Source: a virus. From it: DNA of 22,763 bases. The translations under genes were made by a program, and so were the position numbers. Every line of letters begins with the position of its first letter. The stretch's first letter is position 1. The notes under the pieces are model-generated. The model was not told the DNA's origin and did no database searches. It saw nothing but the letters and a program-made list of their open reading frames with translations. Shown here piece after piece: positions 1 to 8,039 of the stretch. The stretch lies in IMG/VR virus record IMGVR_UViG_3300020201_000100, positions 1 to 22,763 of that record; one strand, given 5' to 3'.

Positions 1-180
1 TCATTGGGCGTGTGGCCGAATTGTGGCATTATCGCAAATAAGGCAATTGTGGCAGGGTACCCTTTTGCCGTCCCTGTGCCTTTCCTCACGTACGCGGGGG
101 TGATTTATAGTATTACATGTGTATAGAGTTTTATTTGTCTTAATTGTTATAATAGGGAACCACAACGACTTACGCGACAT
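1..180 (-). CDS. Small Cys-rich hypothetical ORF
   Basis: A 59-residue ORF starts inside the end of the primase gene (11-base overlap) and ends in TGA at the window edge. A GAGG motif lies 9 bases before the ATG. The N-terminal half is unusually AT-rich and rich in Ile, Thr and Asn. The C-terminal half is basic and holds a C-x2-C-x2-C cluster (PCHNCLIC) that could bind a metal. No family is recognised. Base composition differs sharply from its neighbours, so part of it may be an intergenic regulatory stretch read by chance. The overlap and ribosome-binding motif favour a gene; composition and direct repeats inside it argue against. Low confidence. Confidence 0.33.
   Translation of the reverse strand: MSRKSLWFPIITIKTNKTLYTCNTINHPRVREERHRDGKRVPCHNCLICDNATIRPHAQ
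19..55. repeat. Two 10-bp direct repeats
   Basis: AATTGTGGCA occurs at 19-28 and again at 46-55, a 27-base period. They sit in the AT-richer stretch downstream of the primase gene, which also contains the AT-rich block 100-155. They may be a protein-binding site or chance; no regular promoter hexamer pair was found beside them. Confidence 0.35.
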
Positions 181-2353
181 CTTCGCTTGCCTCAATTGCC
201 GTAATTGACTGGAGAACGAGCGCCTTGCGTGGGGCCCCTGCGCCTTTGTGCGGCACATCCGTCCATGCGGCGTACGTGGCGTGCTGCGCCCACTCGATCG
301 TTTCGTCGCGGTCGCGTTTCGGCGTCCCCCGAAACACGGGACACCGATATAATTCCTTGGCTGTTAATCCGCGGTCCCCCGCCTCGCGCAGCGATTGTAA
401 AAAGCGGTTGCGTAGCGCGTGCGTCGGACTGTCGGCCATCCGCGACCGCACGGACGGGATGAGCTGGTTAAGCAGGTACGCCGCCACACGAATGCCCCAG
501 TACGCATCGGTGGTGTCAATGCTTGTGGCGGCCGCATCACGCGCCAGCGCCGAAATCAGCGCCAACCGCATGGCCATTTCTGCGGCGCGCATCGGCAGCT
601 CGCCCAGCTTTTCTTTTTCCAGCGCGTCAGCCTGGCGGTTGCATCCGCGCCGAAAATTGATAAAGGCGTCATACGCGGCATCGTTGATCGTGAGACGGTG
701 CGGCGTCGGGATTTCTGTGATGCGATTGGTGGTGTCGAGATCGCCCTTGGGTTTGAGAATCGCACGCACCCAATCAACCAACGCGGCAGGCGGCGACGCG
801 TCGCCGGGGATTGCGAGGTCGCCGCGCGGCACGTCCGCTTCCATGACGAGGAAGCGGTTCAGGAACCCGGAACTGATGCGGGACGACTTGAGCGAATCGT
901 ACCATTCTTCTGGCGTCGTCAACCCAATCAGCGACAGGGCCGGCCGTTCGATGACCTTCCGGTCGGCCGCCCTGCGCTGTTTTTCATTGAGCGTCAGCGT
1001 CGAGAATTGCGGCGTGATCGCGAAGTCGTCGACGCGCCCGAACAGCTCCATCAGGGCCGTGAGCACGCCGTTTTTCATCGTGGCGCCGTCACTGCCGCCG
1101 CTGGCCGCGCCCAAGAATTGCCCGAACTCGTCAATGACGGCCAGCGATTGCGGTTGCACGAACACTGAGGACCACACGGCACTCCGGCTGGTCCATTCGT
1201 TGGGGCCAATCAACCGCGCCGCATCGGCGGCGCGGAGCAAGGCCGTCACCGAACGCCGGACGTGTTCTTTGCCCGTGCCCGAACGGCCCACCACCAAGAC
1301 GTACAGCGTCGCGTAATTGTTGGCCGAGCTCGTGTACCGGCGCGCGCAAACGGTGGACGCCACGGCGATCGCCGCAGCGACACTATAAATACGGACGGGT
1401 CCCGGCGCGGTGCTCAACGACCACTGCACGATGTCTTCGAGAATGCCGGGCAGGGGGTCGTCAAACGGGTTGCGTTCGGCGGGCACGTCTTTGACGAGGC
1501 GCGGGCCGGAGGGCTTCACGTGCGCGACCATGAGGTGCTTCGCGACGTCGCTGAATTTTTGGTGTTCTTTCGCGTAGGTGTATTGCACCATGTCGACGAC
1601 TTCTTCCCGCGGTTTTGGCGGATGACAGCGCGCAACGTTCGTGTCCATCACCAACTGGATGGCGGTTTCTTCCGGGACTTGTGCAGAGGCAAGGGTGCCA
1701 GCCAGCGTCAAAAGCGCGGCGTGCCGTTCCCCTGGGCCGATCGACTGTGTGTGCACGGCATACCGCACGCGCGCTTTGCGCCCTTCGCCGCTCGCTGCTT
1801 TGGCGACCGCTTCGGCGGCCCGTGGTGGCAGTTCGATCGGCGGTGTTTCGTCCAGCACATGATATCGGTTGCCGCTTTCGTGAAGCGACGGGGGCAGAAT
1901 CACAAGTCCCCGCTTCGACCGGACGATGATGCCGTTGACATTCGCGCCACTGGCCGGCGGGTTCGTCACCTTGAAATAGCGGTGCGTCGCATCCGGTTTC
2001 CCCGTTTTGATCGTGAGCGTTGGTTCCGCATACAATCCCATTTCGATGGCGGCTTTCTCGGCCGCGGGCGTGTCCAAATCCCACGCCACCAGACCGACCG
2101 AGCCCGGGAGTCCGCCAATATTGGAATCGGGGAACTGGGTCCACCAGCGCGTGATTTGTGCAAGGTCGGACGTCGCCTCGAGCAACCCGTGTTCCGTGCC
2201 GCGGGGGTGTTTGCCCTTGGTGCCACAGTGAATGCCTTTCGCGCACGAACAGCGGACGGTGCCCTGCTCGAAAATGGGGACATGGCATGGGAAGACGTGC
2301 CAGCCCTGCGCCGCATACGATAACGCGGCCTCTAACATGTTCGGCGGGGTCAC
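170..2353 (-). CDS. Primase-polymerase / DUF3987-type helicase fusion
   Basis: A 727-residue replication protein. The N-terminal part looks like a bifunctional primase/polymerase (Prim-Pol) domain: a Cys/His cluster (C35, C37, C43, H49 in CSC...C...GKHP), the metal-binding pair D92 and D94 in AWDLDT, and a later H123 in THRYFK, all typical of archaeo-eukaryotic-type primases in mobile elements. The C-terminal part is a P-loop ATPase resembling DUF3987 helicases, with Walker A GRSGTGKE at 355-362 and Walker B VIDEFG with D407 and E408. Such fusions prime and unwind DNA at phage or plasmid origins. The start is GTG at 2353, preceded by AAGGA at good spacing; an ATG lies five codons in. It follows the SF2 helicase gene in the same orientation, and the two probably act together in replication. 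Domain identity is confident; the exact start is less so. Confidence 0.88.
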   Translation of the reverse strand: MTPPNMLEAALSYAAQGWHVFPCHVPIFEQGTVRCSCAKGIHCGTKGKHPRGTEHGLLEATSDLAQITRWWTQFPDSNIGGLPGSVGLVAWDLDTPAAEKAAIEMGLYAEPTLTIKTGKPDATHRYFKVTNPPASGANVNGIIVRSKRGLVILPPSLHESGNRYHVLDETPPIELPPRAAEAVAKAASGEGRKARVRYAVHTQSIGPGERHAALLTLAGTLASAQVPEETAIQLVMDTNVARCHPPKPREEVVDMVQYTYAKEHQKFSDVAKHLMVAHVKPSGPRLVKDVPAERNPFDDPLPGILEDIVQWSLSTAPGPVRIYSVAAAIAVASTVCARRYTSSANNYATLYVLVVGRSGTGKEHVRRSVTALLRAADAARLIGPNEWTSRSAVWSSVFVQPQSLAVIDEFGQFLGAASGGSDGATMKNGVLTALMELFGRVDDFAITPQFSTLTLNEKQRRAADRKVIERPALSLIGLTTPEEWYDSLKSSRISSGFLNRFLVMEADVPRGDLAIPGDASPPAALVDWVRAILKPKGDLDTTNRITEIPTPHRLTINDAAYDAFINFRRGCNRQADALEKEKLGELPMRAAEMAMRLALISALARDAAATSIDTTDAYWGIRVAAYLLNQLIPSVRSRMADSPTHALRNRFLQSLREAGDRGLTAKELYRCPVFRGTPKRDRDETIEWAQHATYAAWTDVPHKGAGAPRKALVLQSITAIEASEDVA

Positions 2354-2400
2354 GCGGCCCGTTCCTTGGCGGCTTTGGTGTGGGAGTGCTCAAGCATCAT
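2350..2400 (-). CDS. 16-codon micro-ORF coupling helicase to primase
   Basis: ATGATG begins 5 bases after the helicase stop, just behind a GAGAG motif, and runs 16 codons (MMLEHSHTKAAKERAA) to a TGA that overlaps the primase GTG start as GTGA. The arrangement matches the overlap style of other genes here and could serve translational coupling. It may equally be chance. No function is proposed. Confidence 0.25.
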   Translation of the reverse strand: MMLEHSHTKAAKERAA

Positions 2401-2405
2401 CTCTC

Positions 2406-4205
2406 TCAAAAGGGGAGTTCTGGTTCGCGATCGTCCCACGCATCGCAGCCCACGGGTTGGGCGTCGGCCGGCACGTCGCAGTCCCAGTGCGCGCACGCCT
2501 TGATCACCGGCTCGAAATGCACGCAGGACCAACACGCTTTCGGGAGCGTCGACGCGGGCGTCGGATCGTCGGCGAAGCGGTAATCCGTGACCTGTGTGTA
2601 TCTGGGGTTGTCTTGTTGCGGGCGCGTCGCAATGTGCGTGGGCACGCGTAAATCACTCGACAGCGCCAGCGCGTCTTCCAGCGTCGCGGGGCAGCGGTCC
2701 GGGCTGCGTTTGTCCCACCACTGTTGCGCTTTGGTGCGGGCGTAGCCGGTGTGCGCGATGCAAAGGAATTCACTCGCCAGGGTGGTCAGTCCGGCCTTGT
2801 ATCGCACATGCAGCGTATCCAATTTCTTGACGCCGTTGACGGTCTTGCCGGTGTTGATCGCGTATTCGACCACGCCAACCGTGTGCCAGGTCGGCTCGCG
2901 GTCGCTGCTGAGGATGGGTGCGGTGGACGCTACCGCCAACAGCACAACGGGCGGCGGCGGGAAAACAAATCCGCAGTTGATGCACTCACGCATACCGGCC
3001 GGTTGGTACAGTTCGCACGCGGGGCACACCTTGACCACCGCGTCGCCTTCCTCGTCTCTCGTGGCGGATTTCTTGGCGACCACCATCGGCATATCCACGG
3101 GGCCGTGGGTCTCGATATTGGCCGCGAAATCTAGGATCAGACAATCCACCTTGCCGGGCGCGATGCGCATGCCGCGTCCAACCATCTGTTGGTAGAGGCC
3201 CACGGATTTGGTGGGACGGAGCAGCGCGATGGCATCAACGCTAGGCTCATCGAACCCCACGGTTAAGAGTTGCACGGATGCCAGTGCTCGAATTTCACCA
3301 CGCTTAAACGCTTCGAGTCGGTAGGCACGTTCATCCTTAGGAAGTTCGCCGTGTACCACCGCCGCGATAATGCCCCGTTCGGTTAAGGCTTCGGCCAAAT
3401 GGCGCGCATGGTCAATGGACACAGCGAACAACAACCATTTCTTACGGTCAGAAAAACGTACACACATTTCTGACACCGCTTGCTGTGTGATGGCGTCGAT
3501 GTCCACCGCATCGGCCAATTCTTTCGCGATGAATTCGCCGCCTCTCAGCTTGACGGCCGACACGTCTAACGTGAGCGGCAACTTCGGCGTCACAGGGCGT
3601 GCTAAGTAGCCTTCGTCAATCAGTCGCAGCACGGGCGCCGAGTAACAAATACCACGAAAAAGGGCGTGGGGACCCTCCGTCAACATTCCAGACGACAGCT
3701 TGAACGGCGTCGCGGTCAACCCGAGAATGCGCGCGCCCGGGTTTTGTAGGCGCTGTGCCTGGATAAAGGAGCGATACATCCCGCTATCCGCGTCCGCGAT
3801 GTTCTGGCACTCGTCAATGATAATCAAATCGTAGGGGGCGTAATCGTACGCCTTCTTGCGTAATGATTGGATATTCGCGACGGTGACTGCACGGCTGGCG
3901 TCTTTTTCCCCCAGCCCGGCCGAGTAGATGCCAATATCACGACGCGGGATAAACGTGGCGGCTGCGCGCACGTTTTGTTTAACCAACTCCGCTTGCGCCG
4001 CGAGCACGCACGCGCGAAACGCGGGATAGTTCGCGCGTGCGCGATGCATAATCGCGGAGAGCACCGCGGATTTCCCGGAGCCCGTTGGCAAGACGATGAG
4101 CGGGTCACCGTTCTCCGTCGCGAACCAGTCGAACGCCGACTGTACCGCCTCCTCTTGGTACCAGCGGAGTTCAAAGGTGGGCGGGGCTTCCGCTAAGGCA
4201 ATCAT
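2406..4205 (-). CDS. DEAD/DEAH-like SF2 helicase
   Basis: A 599-residue ATP-dependent helicase of the SSL2/phage type. Visible motifs in order: Q-like RWYQEEAV near residue 14, Walker A PTGSGKS at 40-46, DECQ (motif II) at 130-133, TATP (motif III) at 163-166, and a motif VI QMVGRGMR in the second RecA-like domain. Downstream are a Cys4 zinc element (CPAC...CINC) and a C-terminal Cys-rich stretch (CWSC...CAHWDC...GC). Phage helicases of this layout work in early replication, usually beside a primase, as here. The start at 4205 is the ATG nearest the domain start; no strong ribosome site precedes it. The C-terminal cysteines could bind zinc or, less likely, an iron-sulfur cluster. It is not DinG-like, so it does not fill the dinG role known from type IV-A CRISPR. 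Confidence 0.9.
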   Translation of the reverse strand: MIALAEAPPTFELRWYQEEAVQSAFDWFATENGDPLIVLPTGSGKSAVLSAIMHRARANYPAFRACVLAAQAELVKQNVRAAATFIPRRDIGIYSAGLGEKDASRAVTVANIQSLRKKAYDYAPYDLIIIDECQNIADADSGMYRSFIQAQRLQNPGARILGLTATPFKLSSGMLTEGPHALFRGICYSAPVLRLIDEGYLARPVTPKLPLTLDVSAVKLRGGEFIAKELADAVDIDAITQQAVSEMCVRFSDRKKWLLFAVSIDHARHLAEALTERGIIAAVVHGELPKDERAYRLEAFKRGEIRALASVQLLTVGFDEPSVDAIALLRPTKSVGLYQQMVGRGMRIAPGKVDCLILDFAANIETHGPVDMPMVVAKKSATRDEEGDAVVKVCPACELYQPAGMRECINCGFVFPPPPVVLLAVASTAPILSSDREPTWHTVGVVEYAINTGKTVNGVKKLDTLHVRYKAGLTTLASEFLCIAHTGYARTKAQQWWDKRSPDRCPATLEDALALSSDLRVPTHIATRPQQDNPRYTQVTDYRFADDPTPASTLPKACWSCVHFEPVIKACAHWDCDVPADAQPVGCDAWDDREPELPF

Positions 4206-4286
4206 CGGTTTTGCAAGAAAGGTGTACCCAATGCGCGGGCGCGCATCATACCACGTTGGCGCACAGAGTGCGAGCCCTGTGTCACG

Positions 4287-4613
4287 TTATTTTCCCCACA
4301 CGGTGCGCGCTCTGCTCAGCGCCGTGTCGCGCGCAATCGGATGCCCGTGGATGCGTTCGTGGCAGGGTGCGCACACCGCGCGTAATTGGAAGCAGGGCTG
4401 ATGCTCCAGGCTTTCCAGGGTGAGCGGTTGCGGGTACACCACGTGGTGTACTTGCACCGAGGGGGCGCGTAAGCAACTTTCACACACGTGGCCGGCGCGT
4501 GTGTGGATGCGCGCGCGTTTTTTGAACCACGCGTCGGACGACATGAAGATGGTGTACACCGTGCGCCACTCTTGTGGCGTTTGCCGCACCCGCATGCGCT
4601 GGTCGCGGGTCAT
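4287..4613 (-). CDS. HNH endonuclease-like protein
   Basis: A 108-residue protein with the HNH signature: CESC, then VQVHHVVYP, then CAPCHERIHG. The paired CxxC motifs hold structural zinc, and the double His in VHHV is the catalytic position of the family. Small phage HNH proteins of this kind nick or cleave DNA; many are homing or packaging-associated nucleases. Here it lies in the early region, not beside terminase genes. The ATG at 4613 overlaps the stop of the preceding zinc-finger ORF (ATGA), which supports this start over longer in-frame extensions that would swallow the neighbour. Confidence 0.8.
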   Translation of the reverse strand: MTRDQRMRVRQTPQEWRTVYTIFMSSDAWFKKRARIHTRAGHVCESCLRAPSVQVHHVVYPQPLTLESLEHQPCFQLRAVCAPCHERIHGHPIARDTALSRARTVWGK

Positions 4614-4789
4614 CGCCGGTTCCACTGGTCGTACCGAAACACGCGCTTGTGAATAGGGCAGGATTGGGTAGCCACGCAGCGCACGCCTTTCAGGTACACC
4701 GATTCCGGGACCGCGCCGCAAAACCGACACGGCGCCTGCGGTTTCTGGTGCCACTGTTCGCGCTCGGGGATGGTGAGCGGGCTGCTCAC
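4610..4789 (-). CDS. 59-residue zinc-finger-like protein
   Basis: A GTG start at 4789 overlaps the stop of the HTH gene (GTGA), and the TGA overlaps the ATG of the HNH gene (ATGA). The product has C-x2-C at residues 21-24 (CRFC) and later C38 and C44, with H47 nearby, a pattern that could bind one zinc ion. No family is recognised. Exact coupling at both ends makes it a convincing gene despite its size. It belongs to a run of small Cys-rich proteins with the HTH and HNH genes. Confidence 0.7.
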   Translation of the reverse strand: MSSPLTIPEREQWHQKPQAPCRFCGAVPESVYLKGVRCVATQSCPIHKRVFRYDQWNRR

Positions 4790-5001
4790 GGGTTCGCCTT
4801 GACGACCGCGAGCACCATTCCCAGGCGCGCGAGTACGTCAATCAACGTCCGCACGTGCAACCCTTGCTTGTTGCGCTCATAGAGAGAGATCCGCCGCTGG
4901 TCGATGCCAATAGTGTCGGCGAACGCGTACATACTCTGGTGCGCGTCGGCACGCGCTTGCTTGAGCAATGCGCTCACGTCTGCGGGGTCTCGGATGATCA
5001 T
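4786..5001 (-). CDS. XRE/Cro-type HTH protein
   Basis: A 71-residue DNA-binding protein. Residues of about 6-62 fit a Cro/C1-type helix-turn-helix: SMYAFADTIGIDQRRISLYERNK holds helices 2 and 3, with the typical Q/RRISLYE recognition helix, followed by a helix ending in DVLARLGM. The C-terminus (VLAVVKANP) resembles the short beta tail of HipB-like XRE proteins. Its ATG at 5001 overlaps the upstream stop (ATGA), so it is embedded in an operon and is not a stand-alone repressor facing a divergent promoter. It may regulate early genes or act as an antitoxin-like partner, but no toxin is evident next to it. Confidence 0.82.
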   Translation of the reverse strand: MIIRDPADVSALLKQARADAHQSMYAFADTIGIDQRRISLYERNKQGLHVRTLIDVLARLGMVLAVVKANP

Positions 5002-5294
5002 GCGGCGGCCCGCGCTTCGATCAACCGGCGCACGGTCCGCGCGTGGGACCGTGCCCGTTGATGGTGCGCGCTCCAGCGCTGCCCGCTGCGCGCTTTTTCG
5101 TTCGCGCGTGCGCACGACGCGCAGAACCGCGATTGGGGGCGCGTGATCTTTCGCCGACAGGTGACACATTGCCGCCGATCAGCGCGCCGGCACGAGGGGC
5201 AATACGCGCCGCTCGCGCCCGTGCGGAGCGTGTCGCGGCAGACCTGGTTCCGGCCGGGCAATCGCTTGTGGCAGGGGGTGCCGACGGGGCTCAT
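4998..5294 (-). CDS. Zinc-ribbon/Cys-rich basic protein
   Basis: A 98-residue, strongly basic protein with several CxxC pairs: CPSC at about residue 34, CVTC at about 45 and CASC at about 59, plus isolated cysteines near the N-terminus. These suggest one or two zinc ribbons that bind nucleic acid. The C-terminal third is Arg/Ala-rich. The ATG overlaps the RNA-ligase stop, and its stop overlaps the HTH start (ATGA at both ends), fixing the start at 5294. No named family is recognised. Confidence 0.72.
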   Translation of the reverse strand: MSPVGTPCHKRLPGRNQVCRDTLRTGASGAYCPSCRRADRRQCVTCRRKITRPQSRFCASCARANEKARSGQRWSAHHQRARSHARTVRRLIEARAAA

Positions 5295-6211
5295 GCGGCA
5301 CGCTCCGGCGGAAAGGCCTCCGCCAGCAATTGCGTCTTGTACCATTCGGGCAGCCCCGCCAATACGCCGCGCTGAATCTGTGGCCACGCCCAGTTGAATA
5401 GCTTCGTCTTGATGTAGTCCGCCTCGTCGTTGCGCAAATCGGACGCCGCCTCTTTCATCAGCGCGCCGATGTCGCGCGCGTCGCCTTGTCGCGTGCCTGC
5501 CTCTTTCAGGTGCTGGACGCTCTTCTGCCAGCGCGCTTCGGTTTTGAGCTCGTGGATAAGGCGCGCCACGACATCGCCCGCCTGTGGATTGGACCGTTTC
5601 CATTCTTTTTTGTGCGTCTCTTTGAACGCTTCGGTGACATACTTGCCCATCAACACTTTGTGGTCAGGCGTGTAGTGTGCGTAATTTTTTGCTACGATGC
5701 CTTCTGGTTGAATGGGTCCGAGCATCGAATGGCTGGGGAGGAGCGCCTGCAATTGCTGGACGGAGTCCAGGGGGCCGTGAAAAAGGACGGGCACGCATTC
5801 CAGTCCGATGCGTTGTGCTTCCGTGGCGCGATCATCGGGCGCCATATAGTCTTGGTCACCACGGTCGATATCAAAGAGCACGATGTATCCCACGGGGACA
5901 CGCGCGTACGCGAGCGTATTGTGTTTCGGCTTTTGCAGGTACTCGCCGCGATAGGTGTATCCCGGAGTGAGGAGCGGGGCGCGCTGTGTGATGGCGTCGA
6001 CCCCACGGACGAACATGCCCTCGGGCGCTGCACTGTCGATAGCAGCGCCGCGTGACCGACAGTGGAGCGCGCCATCGTGCGTAAGGCGAAAGGAGAACTG
6101 CGAGCCGTCGATTTTTTCTTCGACCACGACCGGGCCGTCGAACAACCGGTCGGCGCCCTTGTGGCCGAGGCCGAGCGGCGAGGAGTAGCTGGGAATGGTT
6201 CGTTCAGACAT
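5291..6211 (-). CDS. RNA ligase (Rnl2-like nucleotidyltransferase)
   Basis: A 306-residue ATP-dependent ligase that would adenylate itself on lysine and join RNA ends. The nucleotidyltransferase motifs appear in order: motif I EEKIDGS with adenylated K33, motif III YRGEYL with E90, motif IIIa VLFDID at 111-116, motif IV EGIVAKNY with E170, and motif V VLMGKYV with K190. The approximately 100-residue C-terminal helical part is family-variable. Phage RNA ligases repair host-cleaved tRNAs, classically with a polynucleotide kinase; no kinase is visible here. The ATG at 6211 overlaps the truncated methyltransferase ORF by 8 bases. Rnl2-type PF09414 is the best guess; a DNA-ligase role is less likely because no OB or zinc domain follows. 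Confidence 0.85.
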   Translation of the reverse strand: MSERTIPSYSSPLGLGHKGADRLFDGPVVVEEKIDGSQFSFRLTHDGALHCRSRGAAIDSAAPEGMFVRGVDAITQRAPLLTPGYTYRGEYLQKPKHNTLAYARVPVGYIVLFDIDRGDQDYMAPDDRATEAQRIGLECVPVLFHGPLDSVQQLQALLPSHSMLGPIQPEGIVAKNYAHYTPDHKVLMGKYVTEAFKETHKKEWKRSNPQAGDVVARLIHELKTEARWQKSVQHLKEAGTRQGDARDIGALMKEAASDLRNDEADYIKTKLFNWAWPQIQRGVLAGLPEWYKTQLLAEAFPPERAA

Positions 6212-6551
6212 CAGAGGTTTCCATGGTGGGGGGTGGTCCTGCGTTCTGCCAGTCGCTGTTCAAAACAGGGGCGGCTGGCGCGCCCCCGCTCACGAGTGAC
6301 ACACCCTGGTGTGCGCGCCAGTCCACGTCGCGCACGTCGCCATACAGCGGCGTGTCCGGCCAATGCGTGCGCAACACCGCTTGTGCGTGCGGGGCTTTCT
6401 CTGCGTGCGCCGCGCATTGCCATCCAGTCTGCTCCAGCCCGCGCGACAATCCACCAACGCCAGCAAACAGTTCGACGTATGTCACGGCCCCACCCGCCGC
6501 CGATCCGGTGCCGCTAAATTCGCACGCAATCAGCACACGGCGCGCCGTCAC
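6204..6551 (-). CDS. Truncated, apparently dead C5-cytosine methyltransferase
   Basis: A 115-residue ORF keeps only the front of a C5-cytosine methyltransferase: motif [10 protein letters not shown] (about residues 26-34), the motif II acidic residue E51, motif III GDVRDV (71-76) and the frame of motif IV, GGAPAAP (89-95). In motif IV the catalytic Cys of the family (GGxPCQP) is Ala93 and the Gln is Ala94. The protein stops about 20 residues later, without the target-recognition domain or motifs VI-X, against a usual length of 300 or more. The first residues ([11 protein letters not shown]) resemble the start of a different phage methylase-like family, so the ORF looks like a fusion of two gene starts. 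The GTG start overlaps the upstream methyltransferase stop (GTGA). It could bind SAM but should not methylate. Confidence 0.7.
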   Translation of the reverse strand: MTARRVLIACEFSGTGSAAGGAVTYVELFAGVGGLSRGLEQTGWQCAAHAEKAPHAQAVLRTHWPDTPLYGDVRDVDWRAHQGVSLVSGGAPAAPVLNSDWQNAGPPPTMETSDV

Positions 6552-7588
6552 GCCGCCCCCAGATCAAGCGTTTCCTGCGAGCACCGGCGCGCGGCGATCT
6601 CGCAATACCGTTCGTCGATCTCGATGCCGATGGCGCGACGGCCGAGCGATTTCGCGGCGACGAGGGTCGTGCCGCTGCCCATGAAAGGGTCGAGGACGGT
6701 ATCGCCAACACGCGAACTCGCTGCAACAAGGTGCAGCATCAGCGACAACGGCTTTTGCGCGGGGTGATGGCGGTTACGCTCTACCCCAAACCGCCACACG
6801 TCACCCCACTGCGCCTGAGCGGTAAGGAAGAACGGCCGGCGGAGGTCTTCGTACTCGCGGCGGAGGTCTTCGTACTCGCGGCGGAGGTCTTCGTACTCGC
6901 GGCGGAGGTAGTCGCCCCCCGCTTTCTCGTTGAACAGCGCGCGCAATTTTAAGTAGGCAGCCCCAGTCGGCAGCGCCCACTGTGACGCGCCGAAATAGTG
7001 TCCGGCCATTCCCGCCGTCCCCAAACACAGGTCGACTTCGCGATTGCTGACGCCAGCAGCATCACGCTCAGCCACGAGATACGCGCGGATCGGCTCAAAT
7101 ACGCCCGCGCGCGCCTTCGCGTCCTCGGCGGCATAACCGGACCCCCGCAGCGCGGACCCGTCAGCGCCGTGCCGTTCCGCAACGATAACGCGTTCGGTGT
7201 TCGCGGTCCAGAACGTGCGCAGCGATGTGACGTCGACCCCCGATCCCGCCGCGCCTTTGCGCCCGTCCGACTTATCCCACACGGCGCTCGCAATCACGTT
7301 GAGCCGTGTTCTGACTTGGACATCCATCCGCCCGGACATTTGCGGAGAGCAGAAAAAGTAAAACGTCGCGTTATCGGTACTGGTGGAGATAGCACGCGCG
7401 GTAACGTCATCCATCCACGCTAAAAACGCGGCATCGTCAGCCCATTGGTTATCCCAATCGTCGGCAAGTACGCCGTTGTACGGCGGATCGGTCAACACAA
7501 GCGCCACCCCGCTCAGCGTCGGCAGCACCTCCCGACAATCCCCGTGATAAATTGTGACGCTGGCGTCCTGATAGTATGGCGCGCTCAT
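6548..7588 (-). CDS. N6-adenine/N4-cytosine DNA methyltransferase
   Basis: A 346-residue methyltransferase. The catalytic motif DPPY is at residues 34-37 and the SAM-binding DPFMGSGTT is at 300-308, so motif IV precedes motif I, the beta-class order of N6/N4 enzymes. Between them lies a variable region that should set the target sequence. It contains three tandem copies of a heptad reading REYEDLR (about residues 229-251), encoded by perfect 21-bp DNA repeats. The ATG at 7588 overlaps the stop of the small membrane-protein gene (ATGA), which selects this start over a longer read-through. No restriction enzyme lies beside it, so an orphan phage enzyme protecting its own DNA is likely. Adenine versus cytosine specificity cannot be told. 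Confidence 0.9.
   Translation of the reverse strand: MSAPYYQDASVTIYHGDCREVLPTLSGVALVLTDPPYNGVLADDWDNQWADDAAFLAWMDDVTARAISTSTDNATFYFFCSPQMSGRMDVQVRTRLNVIASAVWDKSDGRKGAAGSGVDVTSLRTFWTANTERVIVAERHGADGSALRGSGYAAEDAKARAGVFEPIRAYLVAERDAAGVSNREVDLCLGTAGMAGHYFGASQWALPTGAAYLKLRALFNEKAGGDYLRREYEDLRREYEDLRREYEDLRRPFFLTAQAQWGDVWRFGVERNRHHPAQKPLSLMLHLVAASSRVGDTVLDPFMGSGTTLVAAKSLGRRAIGIEIDERYCEIAARRCSQETLDLGAA
6840..6909. repeat. 21-bp tandem repeat in methyltransferase gene
   Basis: Three identical 21-bp units lie at 6840-6860, 6861-6881 and 6882-6902, followed by a 7-base partial copy. They encode heptads with Arg, Glu, Tyr, Glu, Asp, Leu and Arg, likely a helical rod. Copy-number change would keep the reading frame. 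Confidence 0.95.
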
Positions 7589-7764
7589 GCCGCACCAACC
7601 GGCGTATGCGCCACATTCACGTCGCGGCGCGCCTGGCTGCGCTTGTACCACAGGCGGACCGCCACGCGCACTTCCACCGCGTCCGTCCACAGATCGGACG
7701 CAATGAGGGCGAGGCACGCGCCAATGATCGCGGCGACGAGGGTCGGTGTGCGGTGGGTGGTCAT
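7585..7764 (-). CDS. 59-residue single-span membrane protein
   Basis: An ATG at 7764 overlaps the upstream stop, and the TGA overlaps the methyltransferase ATG. The product begins MTTHRTPT, followed by a hydrophobic stretch of about 15 residues ([15 protein letters not shown]) fitting one transmembrane helix, then a basic, amphipathic tail. No family is recognised. Coupling at both ends supports it as a real gene. Confidence 0.65.
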   Translation of the reverse strand: MTTHRTPTLVAAIIGACLALIASDLWTDAVEVRVAVRLWYKRSQARRDVNVAHTPVGAA

Positions 7765-8039
7765 GCGTCACCTTCCACCACTCGCCCCGCATCCAGCACC
7801 CGCTTCACTGACCCGTACACTTCCACCGCGGTCATCCCGCGAAAGTAGTGCACGCATAAGCACAATCGGTTGACGGGCGAGTCCGCGAACCGCAGCGCGC
7901 GCCACACATTGCCGAGAATACGGCGGTCTTCGGCGTTCGTGTGCGCGTCGGGAAAGATCTCGGGGCATCCGTTCGGTGCCGTGCGCTGCTTCATACCCAC
8001 CACGCCCGAAAGCGCGGGGATGGATAAGCGGCGCTTCAT
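7761..8039 (-). CDS. Hypothetical phage protein (92 aa)
   Basis: A 92-residue basic protein of unknown family. The ATG at 8039 overlaps the stop of the next gene upstream by two bases, and its own stop overlaps the membrane-protein ATG. It has four Cys residues (one CLC pair) without a clear zinc-binding spacing, and a C-terminal [11 protein letters not shown] segment. No transmembrane segment or catalytic motif is visible. The [16 protein letters not shown] stretch may be helical. Confidence 0.65.
   Translation of the reverse strand: MKRRLSIPALSGVVGMKQRTAPNGCPEIFPDAHTNAEDRRILGNVWRALRFADSPVNRLCLCVHYFRGMTAVEVYGSVKRVLDAGRVVEGDA

Noticed and set aside
225-2323. Long plus-strand ORFs (up to 363 and 353 residues)
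   Set aside because: They lie exactly opposite the primase-helicase with convincing motifs. Their products are Arg/Ser-rich with no domain pattern, as expected of shadow frames in GC-rich DNA.
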